From the NCBI RefSeq assembly GCF_947242115.1, contig NC_074716.1, positions 12,025,365-12,089,364 of the forward strand: DNA of 64,000 bases. The letters run 5' to 3'. The notes below the pieces were generated by a model, which saw only the letters and a program-made list of their open reading frames with translations, was not told the origin of the DNA and did no database searches. The position numbers were made by a program, and so were the translations under genes. Below, in pieces: positions 22,201-37,200 of the stretch. The DNA is from Biomphalaria glabrata. Taxonomy: Eukaryota > Mollusca > Gastropoda > Planorbidae. Each line of letters begins with the position of its first letter. Positions within the stretch are counted from its first letter, which is position 1.

Positions 22201-25200
22201 ATTATTTTCTTTTAATTTTAAGCAAGATAGTTCAAGGTATAACTAGTATTGAATTCAGCTGAAGTCATGCAATTAGAATCAACCTGTATATTTATCTACA
22301 TTAATTTTATTGACTTTTAGAATTTTTAGGAACAGCATATCACTAGAGAAACTTTTTAAAAATTATTAATCACTTCATTTTTTCTGCTTTGTATACAATT
22401 TTTGGTTTCGTCTCATGTAAAGGTGATGTTGATAGTTCAGCTCCAGTCATGCAGTTCCCAGCTATTGAAAGAATGTTGGCTGTAAGTATAAATAATTTGT
22501 TCCAACTCAGTTCTAAAATATCTGCTCACAATGAAAGTGTTTTATTGGGTTAAGTGCAGTGATGATGATATGTTGATATATTATATAGCATATATAGAGT
22601 TAATGTATTGCTCATTGGGTTCAATGTCTCACCAAGGTTTAGTATTGATTTACTGCAATAACACTAATCAAAGTTTATTGAGAGAAACATTGATATTGGC
22701 ACCAGATGTATTTCAAATGTTTTAAACATTAAATATCATGTCTTGAATAGACAATCTTTTTAGAAGTTCCACACTAGATGTGCTACAAATCTATGACCCA
22801 AGGGCCCTTTTGGTACATTGATTTCCAATAAAGCTCAGAGACATCACATGCTTCACTATATTTAAGAACATTAAGACTTACTTTTTCAAAGTTTAATTTG
22901 CCATTTTAGCTTGTTTTTTTTTTCTCTAAATTACCTTGAGACTACTGGAACATCATGCCTGCTAATAACACTGTAAAAATAAAATTATTATTATCATCAT
23001 TAGTATTATTGTTGCTCTTGTTAAATGGTAATTAATTTATACTGAACTCTTCAGGCTATAGAAGCCAAGAAAGTGCTGGGCAACTATGACACTACTTACT
23101 TTTTAAAAGAACAGATGGATATATTAAAGGGACGTAATGAGGAACTGAGAAATACTTTGCGTGAGATCAGGGTGGAGGTCACTAAAACATCCTTGGAGAG
23201 AGATAAAGCTTTTGAGAAGGTATCGTAGTCAAAGTACTTTATTAGACACTATAAATAATTTCTTTATCAGATAAGATAAATTTAGTTCTGAAGACATTGA
23301 CTTAAGATTTCCCACGTTTCCAATTCTCAGCTCATAAAGGTATGTAAATACTTGTACATGTGCATTATGTTTTTAAAAACATGCAGCAGATGAAATAAAA
23401 ATAAATGTAAAGAATACATTTTGAACTTGCTAGGTGACTGCAAACAACTCACAACGCTAGCCCTAGGACCAAATGAGAGTCAGAATTCTAGTAAATGATT
23501 CTTTTGCATACCTCTTGTTTTATTTTTGTTTTATTTTTTATAAATTTGCATTCCATTTCTAAAACTATTAACCTATTCATCCTATATTTATATCCTTCAC
23601 AAAACTATTTCTAAATATATCAAGATGTTGATTGGATTTATAAAATGTTAATTTGATTCATTTTAACAGATTGAAAAATTAGAAAAAGATCACTTCATGT
23701 TCAGTGAGGCTGGAGCTGGTCCAGGGATGTTTCAGTTTATGAAACTCCCTGAAGGTATGGCCCCGTCGAGCTCAGAAGTGATTGCTCACCTTAATGAGCA
23801 TCTAATCATAACCCTTCAGGTAATATCATTAAACTTGAACTTAACTAACATAAACTTAACTGATGTTTAAGACAATCTTTTTATACATACCATTACTGAT
23901 GACTTAATAGACTTAGTGTCAGGAATGCAATGTCTGCATAATGGATTTGTTTTTCAATAGAATTTTTTTCAAGTCTGATAATTTTTTTTATTAGGAGCTG
24001 TCTCAGAGAGAAGGTGTAATGAAGAAAACAGAAGCTGCCTTTGAGAATTACAAAAGAAAGTATGCAGTTCTTCGACACCAACAAGGAATGTTATACCAGG
24101 AATATTTGAAAGAAAAATCTGTAAGTTACTGTTAGTATCTAAAATGTGTATGCATTTTAATTAAATTTAATTAATTAATTAATTAAATTTAATAAATCAA
24201 TAATTAATTTAAATTTAAATTATTGAATGACATAATACATAAGTTTTAATTACTTTTTTAAACCAAAAGAGTTCAAAGTGACATTTTTATACATTTCTGA
24301 TCACTTCAAAGATTAAGACAATAATTTGGAAACAAGATTTATTGATTCTCTATCTTATAGGATTATTTTGAAATAATCTATTCAACTATATATTCTTAAG
24401 ATAACTTCATTTTAATTTCATCCTGTTCTAAGTTCAAATTAATATTTTGTAGGTCTGGCAAGAAGATATGGAGAAATATTCTAAGCAATTGAAAGAACTT
24501 CAGGGTCAAAGAGAAGAAGATTTAGTCCGCATTCAAGAATTTGATGTATGTTTTTAAAAAGAAAATATTTTAATTACACTGTTCTCACTTTGCTTACACT
24601 GAAAATCTCAATCTAATTTAAACAAAATTGTTAGTACAAATTTTAAACATAAAAAAATTGTGTTGAAAATTTCCTTACTTCTTTTTTTAGCGTTTAGTTG
24701 ATACTCTCAGCACAGATGATGTCGAAGTCAGGAGAAGATTATCTGAGATGACTCGTAGGATCACTGTCCTGAGAGTCAATGAGAAAGCTCTAACTAGAAG
24801 GCATGCCATCATGGAAGAAATAGAAACACAGTTGCGAAGGGTGAGTCACATTCATGATTATTTATTGAGGCAAGAATGTGAAACATTTCTCAAACACATT
24901 GTAGCATGTACATTTAAATCAAAATCTCATGTTCTAATTTCCCATTAGTCTAAATTTTCCTTCTAACTTATATGGTTTTGAATGGGTCTCAAACTAGCAG
25001 AGGCCTCAAGGTCTCAGTAATCAGGTGATAATAAAGGGATCTGGCCAAGGTAAAACTAGTGGTGCCTTAAAGACTACAGGACAAGTGAAGTGCACCAAGA
25101 AATAAATATTTCAGTCTGCGTTGTAATAATTTGGTCATATATAATGCACAGAAAAAAATACAACTTACTTACTGATGAGATCAGTGTTACATTATCTCAC

Positions 25201-28200
25201 TGTGCCTTCATTAAAAGGCAGTCAGTGGTTTTAAAAAAGTTTGTGAAAATTTAGAAATGTATAACAACTTGAAAATCTAAATTATATTGCATGGCTCTCA
25301 CTCTCTTGAACTTGACCTGGCATAAGAATAACACCTTTGATTTCTCCTTCTTCTGTGTTAACTCTTTATTTCAAAATTTTAGGTAAATTTTTTTTCTTAA
25401 GTTTAGAAAAATATCCTTAACAATAACAAACATATTTTAATATTTTGTTTTACTGATAGGAAGTGGAACGTCAACGCAATGAAATGGGTCAAATGGAAGC
25501 AGCTGTGTCTGAAAGAATTGGTTACCTTCAGAGATATAAAGTAAATATGTTTCATTTTGTTCATTTTAATATTCCACAGAGAGAATAGTTTAATTAAATT
25601 ACTTGCTTTTTAATGGCATAATTTGAAAAAAAAAATATTCAAGTTATTATTATCAACTCTACTCAGGATATGGCTGCCTTCAAGATTGCTGCCCTACAAA
25701 AGGCACTGGAGGACTCTGTGCCCTCAGCTGACCTTGAGAAGGTCAACAAACAGTACCACAACCTGACTGAGAAGTACAGAGACATGCTGGAGAAAGGCAA
25801 CACACTTGTCTCAAAAGCAGAGGCTTTGGAGGGACTGGAAGTTAGTGGAAACCTTAAAGCTATTTAATTACTTGCCTGTGATATTAATCATTCAGGTCAT
25901 TAAAATATCAGGAACACTTCAGCCTTTTGGAGACAAATTATATTTCTAGAAAGCAATATAAATGAGCAATAATTAATTTAGACAGTCTCATAACTTATTA
26001 GGAAATAATCAGATTGACATAAAGTGAAACCAAATAACCTTATAAATTATTAGTAAATTCTTTTTTTTTAAACTAATGCTCCATTTTCCAGCTTTATATC
26101 CCAATTATCTCAGAAAGTGTTCCTTTTTTACAATAAAATCCCTTTATATGAAGTTTTTTTTTATATTTAGAACTTTGTTACTGGTTAATCTGTCCTCTAA
26201 ATATCTAATAATTGTTCACTGAATTTGAAAGAATTAGATTCCTATTTGAATAAATGGGATTGTCCTAACCAAACTATTGTTTTCTATCTCAAGGGAGAAA
26301 TCAAACAGCTAACTGCAGATAATGAAGTCTTGAAGAAAACTTTAGAGATGGAAAAGGAGAAACTTCATGCATTAGAAGCAGCCATGGAAGAACTCCACAG
26401 AAGAGGTATAACTTCTAACTTAGTGCTGACTTGAACAAAGAGTTGTTGAAGCAACAAAATATTTCATTAGTTACCTTTTTGTGTGTGTGATGATAAGCTC
26501 ATTGCTTTCAATCTCATTCCATTGTCCTGCAGACTTTTTGATCACTTTTCAACATCTCAATCCTCTGCTGCTGCTCTTTAACTCTTTCTCTCCTAATTGA
26601 CGATGCCAGCGTTGATTTGACCCCATTAATTTAAATTGATTTTTGGACTTATAAACTTTAATTTGTGTTATGTAAAAAGAGCATGCATTCCCCTGTAATT
26701 CGATACCAAATTAATATAACATTTTCTGATTACAAACAAAAAATGTTATTGAAATTTAATATGAACAGGATAGTGAAATACAAATGAGCAAAATGAATCA
26801 TTCTATCGGAATGAGGAAAATTATTACGGAGAGGAAGAGTTAAAACTGTAAAATAAGAATGTCTATTCCTATTTCCATTATTTAATCTTTTATGTGGCAC
26901 TTGGTATTTTAAATACCACAGCTCTATCTTAGATCTTTGATTGAAACATGATCTGATTTTATTTCCTAGAACCAGTAGTTCCTGTATTATTATTTTATTA
27001 ATAAATTAACATCCACCTATCTTGTTTCTTTCTTCTCCTGGATATAATCCTTTTTTCTTCTCTGTGTATAATAGAAATGCCAGCATCAGCGAATGAAGTG
27101 AATTCAATAGTTCAACAAATTTTTATGAGTTTCTTTCCATTACTTCAAGAATTTCAAATTTCATTGTTCTTTCTGTTCTACATTGCCTAAAGTTGTTGTG
27201 CTATGTATGTAGGTGTAGCCTCTGGTTCTGAAGTGAGTGTGACAGACGGTGACATTATCTCCATCTCCAAGAAGATCACAATGCTTGAGATGAAGGAGTT
27301 AAATGAACGTCAGAGAGCTGAGCACGCCTCACACATGTACCAGCAGCAGCATCAGATCCTGCATGAGATGGAGAGCAGGAATAAAGAGTTGGAGGAGAAA
27401 TTTGCTGAGGTAACTGTCAATGTTTTCTTTAGGCCATAAGTCTATTATTTACTGTCAGAATACTTTCCTTGCTCCCATTTCACTCTTACAGATTTATGAT
27501 TTGGTTACAGCAAATTATATAAAAATAAAACCCAGTCCTTTTGAAAAGAAGATAGCGTAAATATTATATAGTAAAGTCAACATAAAATCATATATCTCCT
27601 ATCTTATCTTTGAAAAATCTCATAGTAAAATCTCTAATAAAGCCAATTGTACAATAAATAAAACAAATTCCTTGCTCTCAAATTATTATTCAAACAAGTC
27701 ATTTCCAATTTTTAAGTTACTTCTTACAGATTTGAACTAATTGTTAAACATAGTTTTGTTATCTCTCAGTTACTTTAAAATCAGACTTGATCAGTATTCA
27801 TTCCATATCCCCTGCATACTGCTATCCATTGAAATTTGGGAATGCTCACTAATAGGATGCAACTCTTTCCTACCTTAATACCAGCACTAAAAACCTACTG
27901 TGACACAGTGTATGAAACTGACACATATAGATATGTTTCTTTAAAATAGTTGCATTTCAAAAACAGAACTCATGATTTTCACATCACAATTCAACAGGTA
28001 ACCAAGATGAATCTTGAAATGCAAAAGATTGAACGAGATATGAGAGATGAATTAAGCAGTGAGTTGTTTAACTATAAAATATAAAAACTAAAATGCTAAA
28101 AACTAAAACGCAATACTGGATATTAGAAAACTAGTTAGTTATCAATATAAATATGACAATGAAAAATAAAAATTGCTCTCATTTTTTATTTTGTTAGAAT

Positions 28201-31200
28201 TTTTTTTAAAGTTTTTGTTTTGTTTTGTTTTTGCATAATATGTTTTTCTTCTCTAAGACTCTGTAACAAAAAGTATCAGTGATGCAGACAGAAAAAGAAT
28301 TTCTGTGCTAGAAGAAACAGAGCTAACCCTGAAACAAGAAATCTCTAAATTGAAGGTATCTCAAATAATTACAACCTGTCACAACAAAAATTCTTATTTT
28401 GTTTTTTGTTGTTTTTTTTTGGTACATATAATTCATTAACTTTCTAATGTGCTTTCTAAATGATTTCCTTAAACCTCTGTAAACCTAACTCTAAATTAAC
28501 AGAAGTGACTATGACTAAGCATATATTGACCAAACAAATTTTCAAGGCAGATATTAACAAAAAAAAGATTGAAATTTCATTCTCCACTATATTTATACAC
28601 TTTTCCTAATACTTTCATATTCAACCACACTTCATTTTCAAAGCAACATTAGTGTCCAAACAAGTATAAAATCTAGTCACATACAACTTGTAAAGTAGAT
28701 AGCACTTCTTTTTGTTGTTTTTTTTTGTTGACATGGTGGCAGCCTATATTTTGTTAATCTAGTGGCATCTTGGTTCAATGATGTTTTTCTACTGCTTGAA
28801 TGTATAATAAGAGAACAATCAACAGGATTTAGATTTTTATGAAATTCTAATTAAGCCAATTTCATTATACAAATTTGAAAGGTTAGACTTTGCCAATTCC
28901 TAAACTTGTGAATACATTCTATTATGACACTAGGAAATGGCTGAGATAGCCTCCACCCAAGTTAGAACTCTAGAAACTCAGCATATTGCCAGAGAGAAAG
29001 AATATCAATCTCTGCGACAGCAACTCTTGGATTTTCAAGTTCAGAGTGATGAGAAGACAATTATAGGTTAGAAGCCGAATTTTTTCCCAGCTTCTTAGCT
29101 TTCCCAGTAGAACATAAAAATACATCATGTTGTTATTTTTGTCTTTGTTACAACTATTTTACAAAGGGGTGTCTCATTAGATATTTGTAATTAGCAGCTC
29201 AAGATGATGGTCCCATGATAGATAGCCAAGTCTAGAAAAATATGTTGATTGGGTTTTCATATCTCTTTTTTTTTTCCTTTAAATTATTAAAAACCAATCT
29301 AAAAACTGATGATTAGTAAACAATGTATGCAATTTTACACTAGTGTAAACTCTTAGCAGTACGTTAAGGAAAAAAAAAGACTGAGATGAGGAAAAGTTAA
29401 TTAAGGTTCTGTTTTTTTTATTTTAATATTTGCATTTCAAGAAAGTAAGCATTTAGATGCAAATGTCTAAGAGCCATATAAATTTTAAATAAAATATGTC
29501 AAGATATCCTACAGAAAGCATGAAGTATTTAATCACATTATTTTACCTTAGATTAGAAATAAACTTCACTGGCTTCTATTCCATTGTCACGTATTTCTTT
29601 CTATTTTTTGTTCTCTTCAAGCTAAAGTTTTAAAACAAACTCATAAAAATGTCTGCCTTTGCACAAAAAAAAATAATTTTCTAGTTTTTAATTTAAAGGT
29701 ATCTACTTTATTTCATAGTACTATTGTTTATTCTTACTTTGTTATTCTCCTGTTAGGTAAACTTCATCGCCACATTGTCCAGCTTCAGGTTAGTGAAGGG
29801 TCTGCAATAAAACGCTTGGAGGAAGCCCAGAAGAAAGTGACCAAATTGGAGGCCCAAATGTTACGGCAGGAGCAGAGGGTAGATGAAAAAGACCAGACTA
29901 TCTACCACACCAGGCAGGAAGCACAGGGCAAGGCCAGATACCTCAGGAAATCTTTACAAGTCAGGATGTTATTAAATTTCTTTATTCCTTAATATCAAAA
30001 AGTTAACCATATTTGTAACTAGATTAAGGATTTATTTATGACAGGATGTCTCAGATCTTTTCAATCCATATCTCAATCTTCTTGCCAATAATTTCTGGTT
30101 TAACTAGATACTAAACTATAGTAAGTTAGAAAAAAGCAGATAGCAAACAAGTAATAAGCCAATTCAATATACCTGCCACACGGGAGTTATGTTGCTGTGA
30201 GGTTTAAGATATTAAATAATTACACATCAAATTATGCCCACATGAAGTGGTTATAGTAAACACAGAGTAACTAGATAGAAATCCACTTCAGTGATACAAA
30301 ATAGTTAATGACAATTCTGAAAATGAAGGATGATTGTAGAGTTTCACAAAATCGTAACCCAAATGAATGACTGTTCAGAATTTTTAACATAAGATTAATT
30401 TCTTAATCAAAGAAATATGTATATCATTACCTATGACTCGAGGAACCCTGCTCATTGAATGCATAACTACATTCATACCATTGCATGCTTCAAATTCACT
30501 TATCAACCATAAATTAAATTGTAAATACTTCAGGCTGTACTGCACATTATGCGACTCCAATTCGTGGAACACAGTTTATCTTGTGTAATAATAGTCTAAA
30601 TTCAAATAATTCTATTCAGAAGCTACTGTATAAATGAGTGACTTATTTGGTCCTCTTTTGAATGCAATTCAGAAAGAGAGCACATATATCAATAAAGTTG
30701 TCTCGCAAATGTTGTCATAAACTTTGCAAAGTAGGTGAAGCTACACAATTCAGAAGCTTAAGTGCTGAACTCAAGTAGATATGTATAAAACTAAAACAAA
30801 TTGTGGATGTTGAAATTATGCAAAAAAATTTTAAAGATTTCTAGGTCATTGCTAGGGATATAAAAAGCATAGAACAGATTAGTAGAGGACTGAGCTCACT
30901 TGGGATTTTTATTTAAACACATTCAATTATTTTAAGAAATGCATTTTTATTACACTGACTCATCAAACTTGGGGAAGCTAAATTCTATATTACATTTAAA
31001 CTAACTAAAGTTTATCCAAGAGTTCCAGTTATTTCCCTTACACCCATTCTTGGATCAAATTGAAACTTCACACAATTATTCATTGGCAAGACATGAATCA
31101 ATAAAAAAAAAAACAATGAGTCAATTAATTACTGGTAATTAATTATGTTGTTTGATACCAGCAAAGAAAACTAATCCTTCAGTATTCACATGTATGGCTA

Positions 31201-34200
31201 AATTTGTTGGGTTAAGACCCCTTAAATAACTGTTACCGCTATTTCTCCCTCACACATTCTCCGATCGTGTTGATACTTTAAGCAATTATTTATTGTACAT
31301 AGCAAAACATAAATCAATTTAAAAAAAAACAATTAGTCAATTAATTATTGGTAATTAATTACTCTGTTTGGTGTCAAATAAGGAAAATAGCTTGTACATT
31401 ATTGATAGATATAGTTTTAAAAGTGGAGTTCTTCCCCTTTAGATAAGCTTTTTTTTTAAAAAAAAAAAAAAGATTTTAAAAACATTTTGCATGTTATCTT
31501 ATAGGAGCTCCGTATACAATTCGCTGGAGCAGTGCCATTGTCTAAACAGGAGAAATTCTCTCGTTCAATGATGCAGTTACAGCAAGATAAAGCTAAGCTT
31601 GAAAAAGACTTGAAAGAGGTAAGCTAAACAAAATGTTGAAGTTAATAGTAGTCTACTACAAAAAGTATTTGGTTATTGCTGTGTGCATTTCAGTAGTAAA
31701 GATATTTGAATATGAAATAAAGATGATGAAATGTATTTCTGTTGTACAGACACGTGAGCATAAGAATGAGATGGAAGACAAGCTGGCAGCTTTGTCTCTC
31801 CAACAAAACAGCTTACAAGAACTGATAGCGGTTCTCAAAGATGGCAGAGGGGCTCAGAAAGTAGCAGAGTGGCATTCCAAAATTGATGGTATAAGGCTGG
31901 ATGAGTTAAAACAGAGACGAATGTGTGCCAAGCTACAGCAGAAAGTAAACAATGAAAATATTTTGTTTGCATTTTTTTTTCAGATATAATTTACTTTAGG
32001 TCAATGTCTGTACACCATTAATTTTGTTTAGGGTAAAATAGCAATTGTAGTTTAGAATCTTTGTTGAAATAATAACTATCATTATCAGGTGAGATATTTG
32101 GAAGAAATTATTACATCTCATGAAGTGACAATCTCAGAATTGGAAGCTGACAATGTTAGAATGATGAAGGTGAGAAACTTTGAAAACATTTTTACATCAG
32201 CTGATTGAACAGTGTATTGTGTTTTAAACTAATCTGTAACTGTTGGACTATAAATTTCATGCCATTTTGAAAGACATATTTGTTCCAGTCATCGGAAATA
32301 TTCATCAGCAATCATTTTTTTATTGTGCCAAACTTTTGTCATTTAGAAAATGTCTTAAAATGATTGTGCTAGTATATAATAATAAAAGGGTTCTTAAAAT
32401 GGTACCTGCACATAATTAAAGAGTTCTTTTTTTTTTCTTTTAACCCACTTTTTTATACAAGAAATCACTTAAGCTGTTGTAGGATTTTCAAAAGCTTTTT
32501 ATTTCCTCTGTCTTTAAATAAAGCTCCGATCTAGGCTGTTTAGAAATGTGTCCCTCTAGAAGATAAAGTAGCACTGACCTACAAAATGGAAATGTTGACC
32601 ACTAAAGATCATTGATTAGTTTTCTTTTATTTCTTGAGATATGGTCCACACAAGTGTTGCATTTTATTTTTAAATTGGTATCCTTGCATCGAGTTTAGAG
32701 TTTGTTTCATTTCTGTATTGTTCTACTAGCAGTCAGTGGATATTTTCACTATTCCAGGATTATGAAGAGAAACAGATGAGGTGGGAGCTGAGAGAGACAG
32801 AGCTGGAGAGAACAATCATCACTATGGAGAAACATACAGCAGAAATAGCTGGAGCTGCATCGAAAGTACAAACTTTTGGCTTGATTTAGTTAGACCTGAA
32901 ACATAACATTCTTAAATAACCAAAAAAAATATTCTTAAAGTAAAATATTTGTAAATGACACTAATAATATCTTTATTATCCTTGAGTAACTTTGTCTTAC
33001 AATTTATGATTTACAAATTTAAAAAAAGCATAATAATGATAAACAAATTATATGTTCATACCAGTTTCACTCCAACATGTGAAGTTAAACATTAGAAAAG
33101 TTGGATTGCATGTGATGATTTAATTGTCAGAAGAACAAAGGAGTTCTTATATTTATTTACAAATAAATTATATATTGGGATGAACTAATTTTATTCCATT
33201 TAATTCTCTTTCAGTTTGAGCTAGCTGTAGGTTCATTGCCTAGTGCCAAACTTCCTGTGGCCAATCAACTTGAACAAGCAATATCAACTATTAAAGGAAA
33301 TGTCAAGGTCATCCTGGACACACAGGCAGAAAATAAGTCTCTGAAAGCTGTAAGTACATCGATTAGATCCTCTTTGAAATTGTACCATTATATTCATCTG
33401 GATCGTTACATTTCCCTTTCCATATGCATTGTTTTGAAGTAACTCAGTTAAAATTAATTATCTTCCTTTAATTTCAGAGAAACCAAGAGCTGGAAAAGCT
33501 ACTGCGTGACTCAGAGCGTGGCATTCTGGAGAGAGATAAACTCATCTCTGAGTTGAGACTTCGCATGCCAGCAACTGCTGACAGGGATGACATAATTATC
33601 CAGGCTCAAGCTAAAGTAACTCAGGCCATCAAGAAGGCTGAGACAGGTGGCATCGACTATGAAAGTCAGCAAGCTTTAAAGATAGCTCAAAGTACTGTGC
33701 ACAGTTTGCAGGTGAATTATTCTTTGTATATAAGTGCCATTCTAGCGTGGAATGGTTTGCCTGTATGACATAGGGAAACTAATGAAGTAGAATTGGAAGT
33801 TTAGTCGTTTCTAACATTATATTGCAATGCATTCTTAGATGGAATGAATTACATTATTGATTTATGTTTTAACAATGAATACTTTGATGTATTTAGATAT
33901 TTTCTTTAAATTTTATTTAAAATCAGGCTGTCATATACAAATATTTAGAATAATGCATAAGTTAACTTTTTAATTTTGACATTTCATGAGAAAAACAAAA
34001 CAGGTAGCTAGCAAATAATCTTCTTGCAAAACAGTTTAAAATGTACATTTTGTTTTTTTTTCAGCAACGTATAAACCAAAAAGATGAAACAATCGCCAAA
34101 TACATGATCCTGTTGAAACAAGGTCGGGAAGACATGGTGCAAATGAACCAACGCCATGAAGAAGAGCTACGAGCCATGCAACACAAGATTCATATGAACA

Positions 34201-37200
34201 CTGACCTAGCTTTTAGCAAGTTTAAAGAAGCTGCTCGTGAATTGATCAACAAACAATCCAGCTCAAAGACTGTCACTGCTCAGCAGGTTGATGTTGCTTT
34301 TTAGTCATATTTTGTTAGAACTTTCTGTGTACTATTTGAAACTCATGTTCCAATATCTTTTTTTATTCTCTTCATTGTCACCATGTTAGGACCAAGTATG
34401 TTTACTCTGCTGTAATAGTTAATAACTTGTGATACTTTCTTTAATTAATCATTAGCGCATAATGAAATTTGGTAGTTAAATAGTAACACTGTAAAGAACT
34501 TTTGAAAAGAGAGTTGAATATTTCTAGAATCCAACTATCTAGGTCAGGTAATTATATTTGGCCCTATAATTTCCTTAAAAAATACATTGATCATTGAAAA
34601 GTATGCACGTATGATAAAAGAGTTAAAACCAAACATTTAGTCTAAAATTATTTTTTTGAAGTGAACAATATATGACCATAATGGAAGTACACTAAAAGTC
34701 TTGAGAAATGTTTTACTTTTAGTTGTCCAGACTGAATGAACTAGAAGATACTGTGGCGGAACAAGAAAATACAATCTCAGCTCTTCATGAGAAGATCAAG
34801 CAGAAGGAAGAGGAGATCTTAAAGTTACACGCCAGTCTTTCAATATTTAACAGGAATCTCAAGTCAGAGCAAACAAGGTACTCTCAGTTGTCAGTCTAAA
34901 GCACTTCTTGTGATGACATTAATTTAAAGAAAATCTTATAATGACATTAGTGTAAACAACATCATACTGTTGACATTAGTGTAAAGAACATCTTATGTTG
35001 ACATTAGTTTAAAGAACATCTTATGTTGACATTAGTGTAAAGAACATCTTATGTTGACATTAGTGTAAAGAACATCTTATGTTGACATTAGTGTAAAGAA
35101 CATCTTATGTTGACATTAGTGTAAAGAACATCTTATGTTGACATTAGTTTAAAGAACATCTTATGTTGACATTAGTGTAAAGAACATCTTATGTTGACAT
35201 TAGTGTAAAGAACATCTTATGTTGACATTAGTGTAAAGAACATCTTATGTTGACATTAGTGTAAAGAACATCTTATGTTGACATTAGTTTAAAGAACATC
35301 TTATGTTGACATTAGTGTAAAGAACATCTTATAATGACATTAGTGTAAAGAACATCTTATAATGACATTAGTGTAAAGAACATCTTATGATAACATGAGT
35401 TATACTTTTCTTCAGGCTTTAGGCTGTATTCTGGATTGCTTTTTAATTTTTTCAAAATTAAACTTTTTAGATTCTTTATAATTAAGACAAGGTAACTGTA
35501 GAGCTCTAATTCAGATAAATACTCTAGACAAAAACTCTTTCATAAATCTTGGCTAGGAACTTGAAATAAAATGCTTTATAACTTTGTAAATCTAACAGTT
35601 TGGTCCAGGTATTGCTATTTCAGTTTCAGAAATTCTTTCTAGAAAAGTTTTATTTCTTAGCTCAAACCTCATACTTGAAATGAAATCAAATTTCCACATT
35701 TTAAAGTACTACATAAACTAACATTCATCTTTTATTACTGGAAATTGGCAGTTGACTAGCTTGCTGATAGTTTGTTTTTTGCTATTCTATTATTTTTATT
35801 CCTAAATTTTCTTGCTGATATTAATGTAATATATTTCTGTAAGGTTGTTATTGACGGAAGTGGTTAGGGATAAAAGCACCACTACCTATAAAACACTTCT
35901 GATGGCATGGGTGTCAAATAGCCTCTGACAACCTGTCCAAATCCAGGCCTTCACATTTGGCTCAGTTATTGGGTCTACCAGAATCAGTAAGTTTCAGGCA
36001 GTAGGGGCTGGCTACCCTTATAGGAGAAAGAAAACACTGAATCTAAACCTCTGCAGTGTCCAAACATGGGAAAAGCTTCAGGAGTCAACACTGAGGAAAA
36101 ATCATAAGCTGGTGACCCTTAGGCAATATGCTCCACACAGTGCTTCAACCTGGTAGAACCTAGGACACAGCTGATCTCAAACTGTTCCTTTGGACATGTG
36201 GAGGGGGAGGACTGCTGTGTGGGTGACATCATTCTGACCACAGCAAATGCCCAACCTTTCAACTCATTTCCATGAGATGATCCATAGTCCCTTTTGTGAC
36301 TTAATGAGACCATAGTATATTTCCACAGAACTATAATTGCATTATTTTATCTCTAAAAGTTAAGAGTCACATTTGTCACTTGATAGCTTTAGATTTTCCT
36401 GTCCTGTAGATTGGCTGAACAACATGGGGAGATAGTTGGAAAGAAAGAAAGTGAGATTGAGATGGTCAGTAGAGAGAATGAAGATCTGAGAAAAGAAGTC
36501 AAGCTGTTACAGGATGAGGTGGCAGCCCTCAAAGATGTGAATCAGCGAGGACCAACAGCCACCATGAAAAATATGGTTGAAAGACTGAAGAATCAGTTAG
36601 CACTCAAAGAAAAACAACACCAGGTACTTCCTTGTTTACTTTGTACTGTACACATAGAAACATAATGCATTGCACCAGCATTTTTCATGAAGCATTTTTA
36701 TTTTAAACAAAACATTTTGATTATCATTTAGTTTTTAGTATATTGTTTACCCTATGATCCACCTCTCATCATATTTCTACCTTTAGAAAACAAAAAAACT
36801 TTTTCTTGCTCATTATTCTTAGTCAAACTTTCAATCTTTATTTTTTAAATGTGTTTAAATAAAGTGTAAATATTTTTTCTAAAATCAATTCTTTTTTTTT
36901 TAACACCAAATAAAAGTAATGACATTTTTGTCTGCACAGGCTCTTAGCAAGGCTTTAACTGACCTACGAGCGGATATGGTCAGCCAGGCACAGGTGTTGG
37001 CCAATGATGCATCGCAAGAGAAAAATATTCAGAAAATTATCAATGAACACACTAAACAGATTTCAGTGAGTTGTAGATGTCTGCTTTAGATGTTTGCTTT
37101 GGAAGGGAATTTTTTAAGGAAGATTTCATTACTCTTTTTAATTGTAATGATCATTAGCTAATCTGAGCATTTGCTTATTTCCGACTAGGACCAACTTGAG

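Larger units (their letters stand above)
19012..29066 (+). other. CEP290: CEP290 exon map, exons 14-30
   Basis: Coordinates: 14, 19012-19204; 15, 19824-19897; 16, 20436-20586; 17, 21763-21937; 18, 22423-22481; 19, 23055-23219; 20, 23670-23819; 21, 23995-24120; 22, 24453-24545; 23, 24691-24840; 24, 25460-25540; 25, 25667-25840; 26, 26294-26405; 27, 27213-27409; 28, 27998-28058; 29, 28258-28355; 30, 28934-29066. Recognised family stretches include EGMAPSSSEVIAHLNEHLI in exon 20, KYAVLRHQQGMLYQEYL in exon 21, RITVLRVNEKALTRR in exon 23 and MAAFKIAALQKALEDSV in exon 25. Exons 14 and 27 begin just after intronic repeats. Confidence 0.9.

Noticed and set aside
27075-27130. Possible extra CEP290 exon starting EMPASANEVNS after an AG at 27074-27075
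   Set aside because: The acceptor phase fits, but no GT donor keeps the frame into exon 27, and exons 26 and 27 join perfectly without it.
35870-36320. G+C-richer block as a hidden exon cluster in CEP290 intron 39
   Set aside because: Exons 39 and 40 join in phase and in family sequence, and the block has no open frame with matching splice sites.
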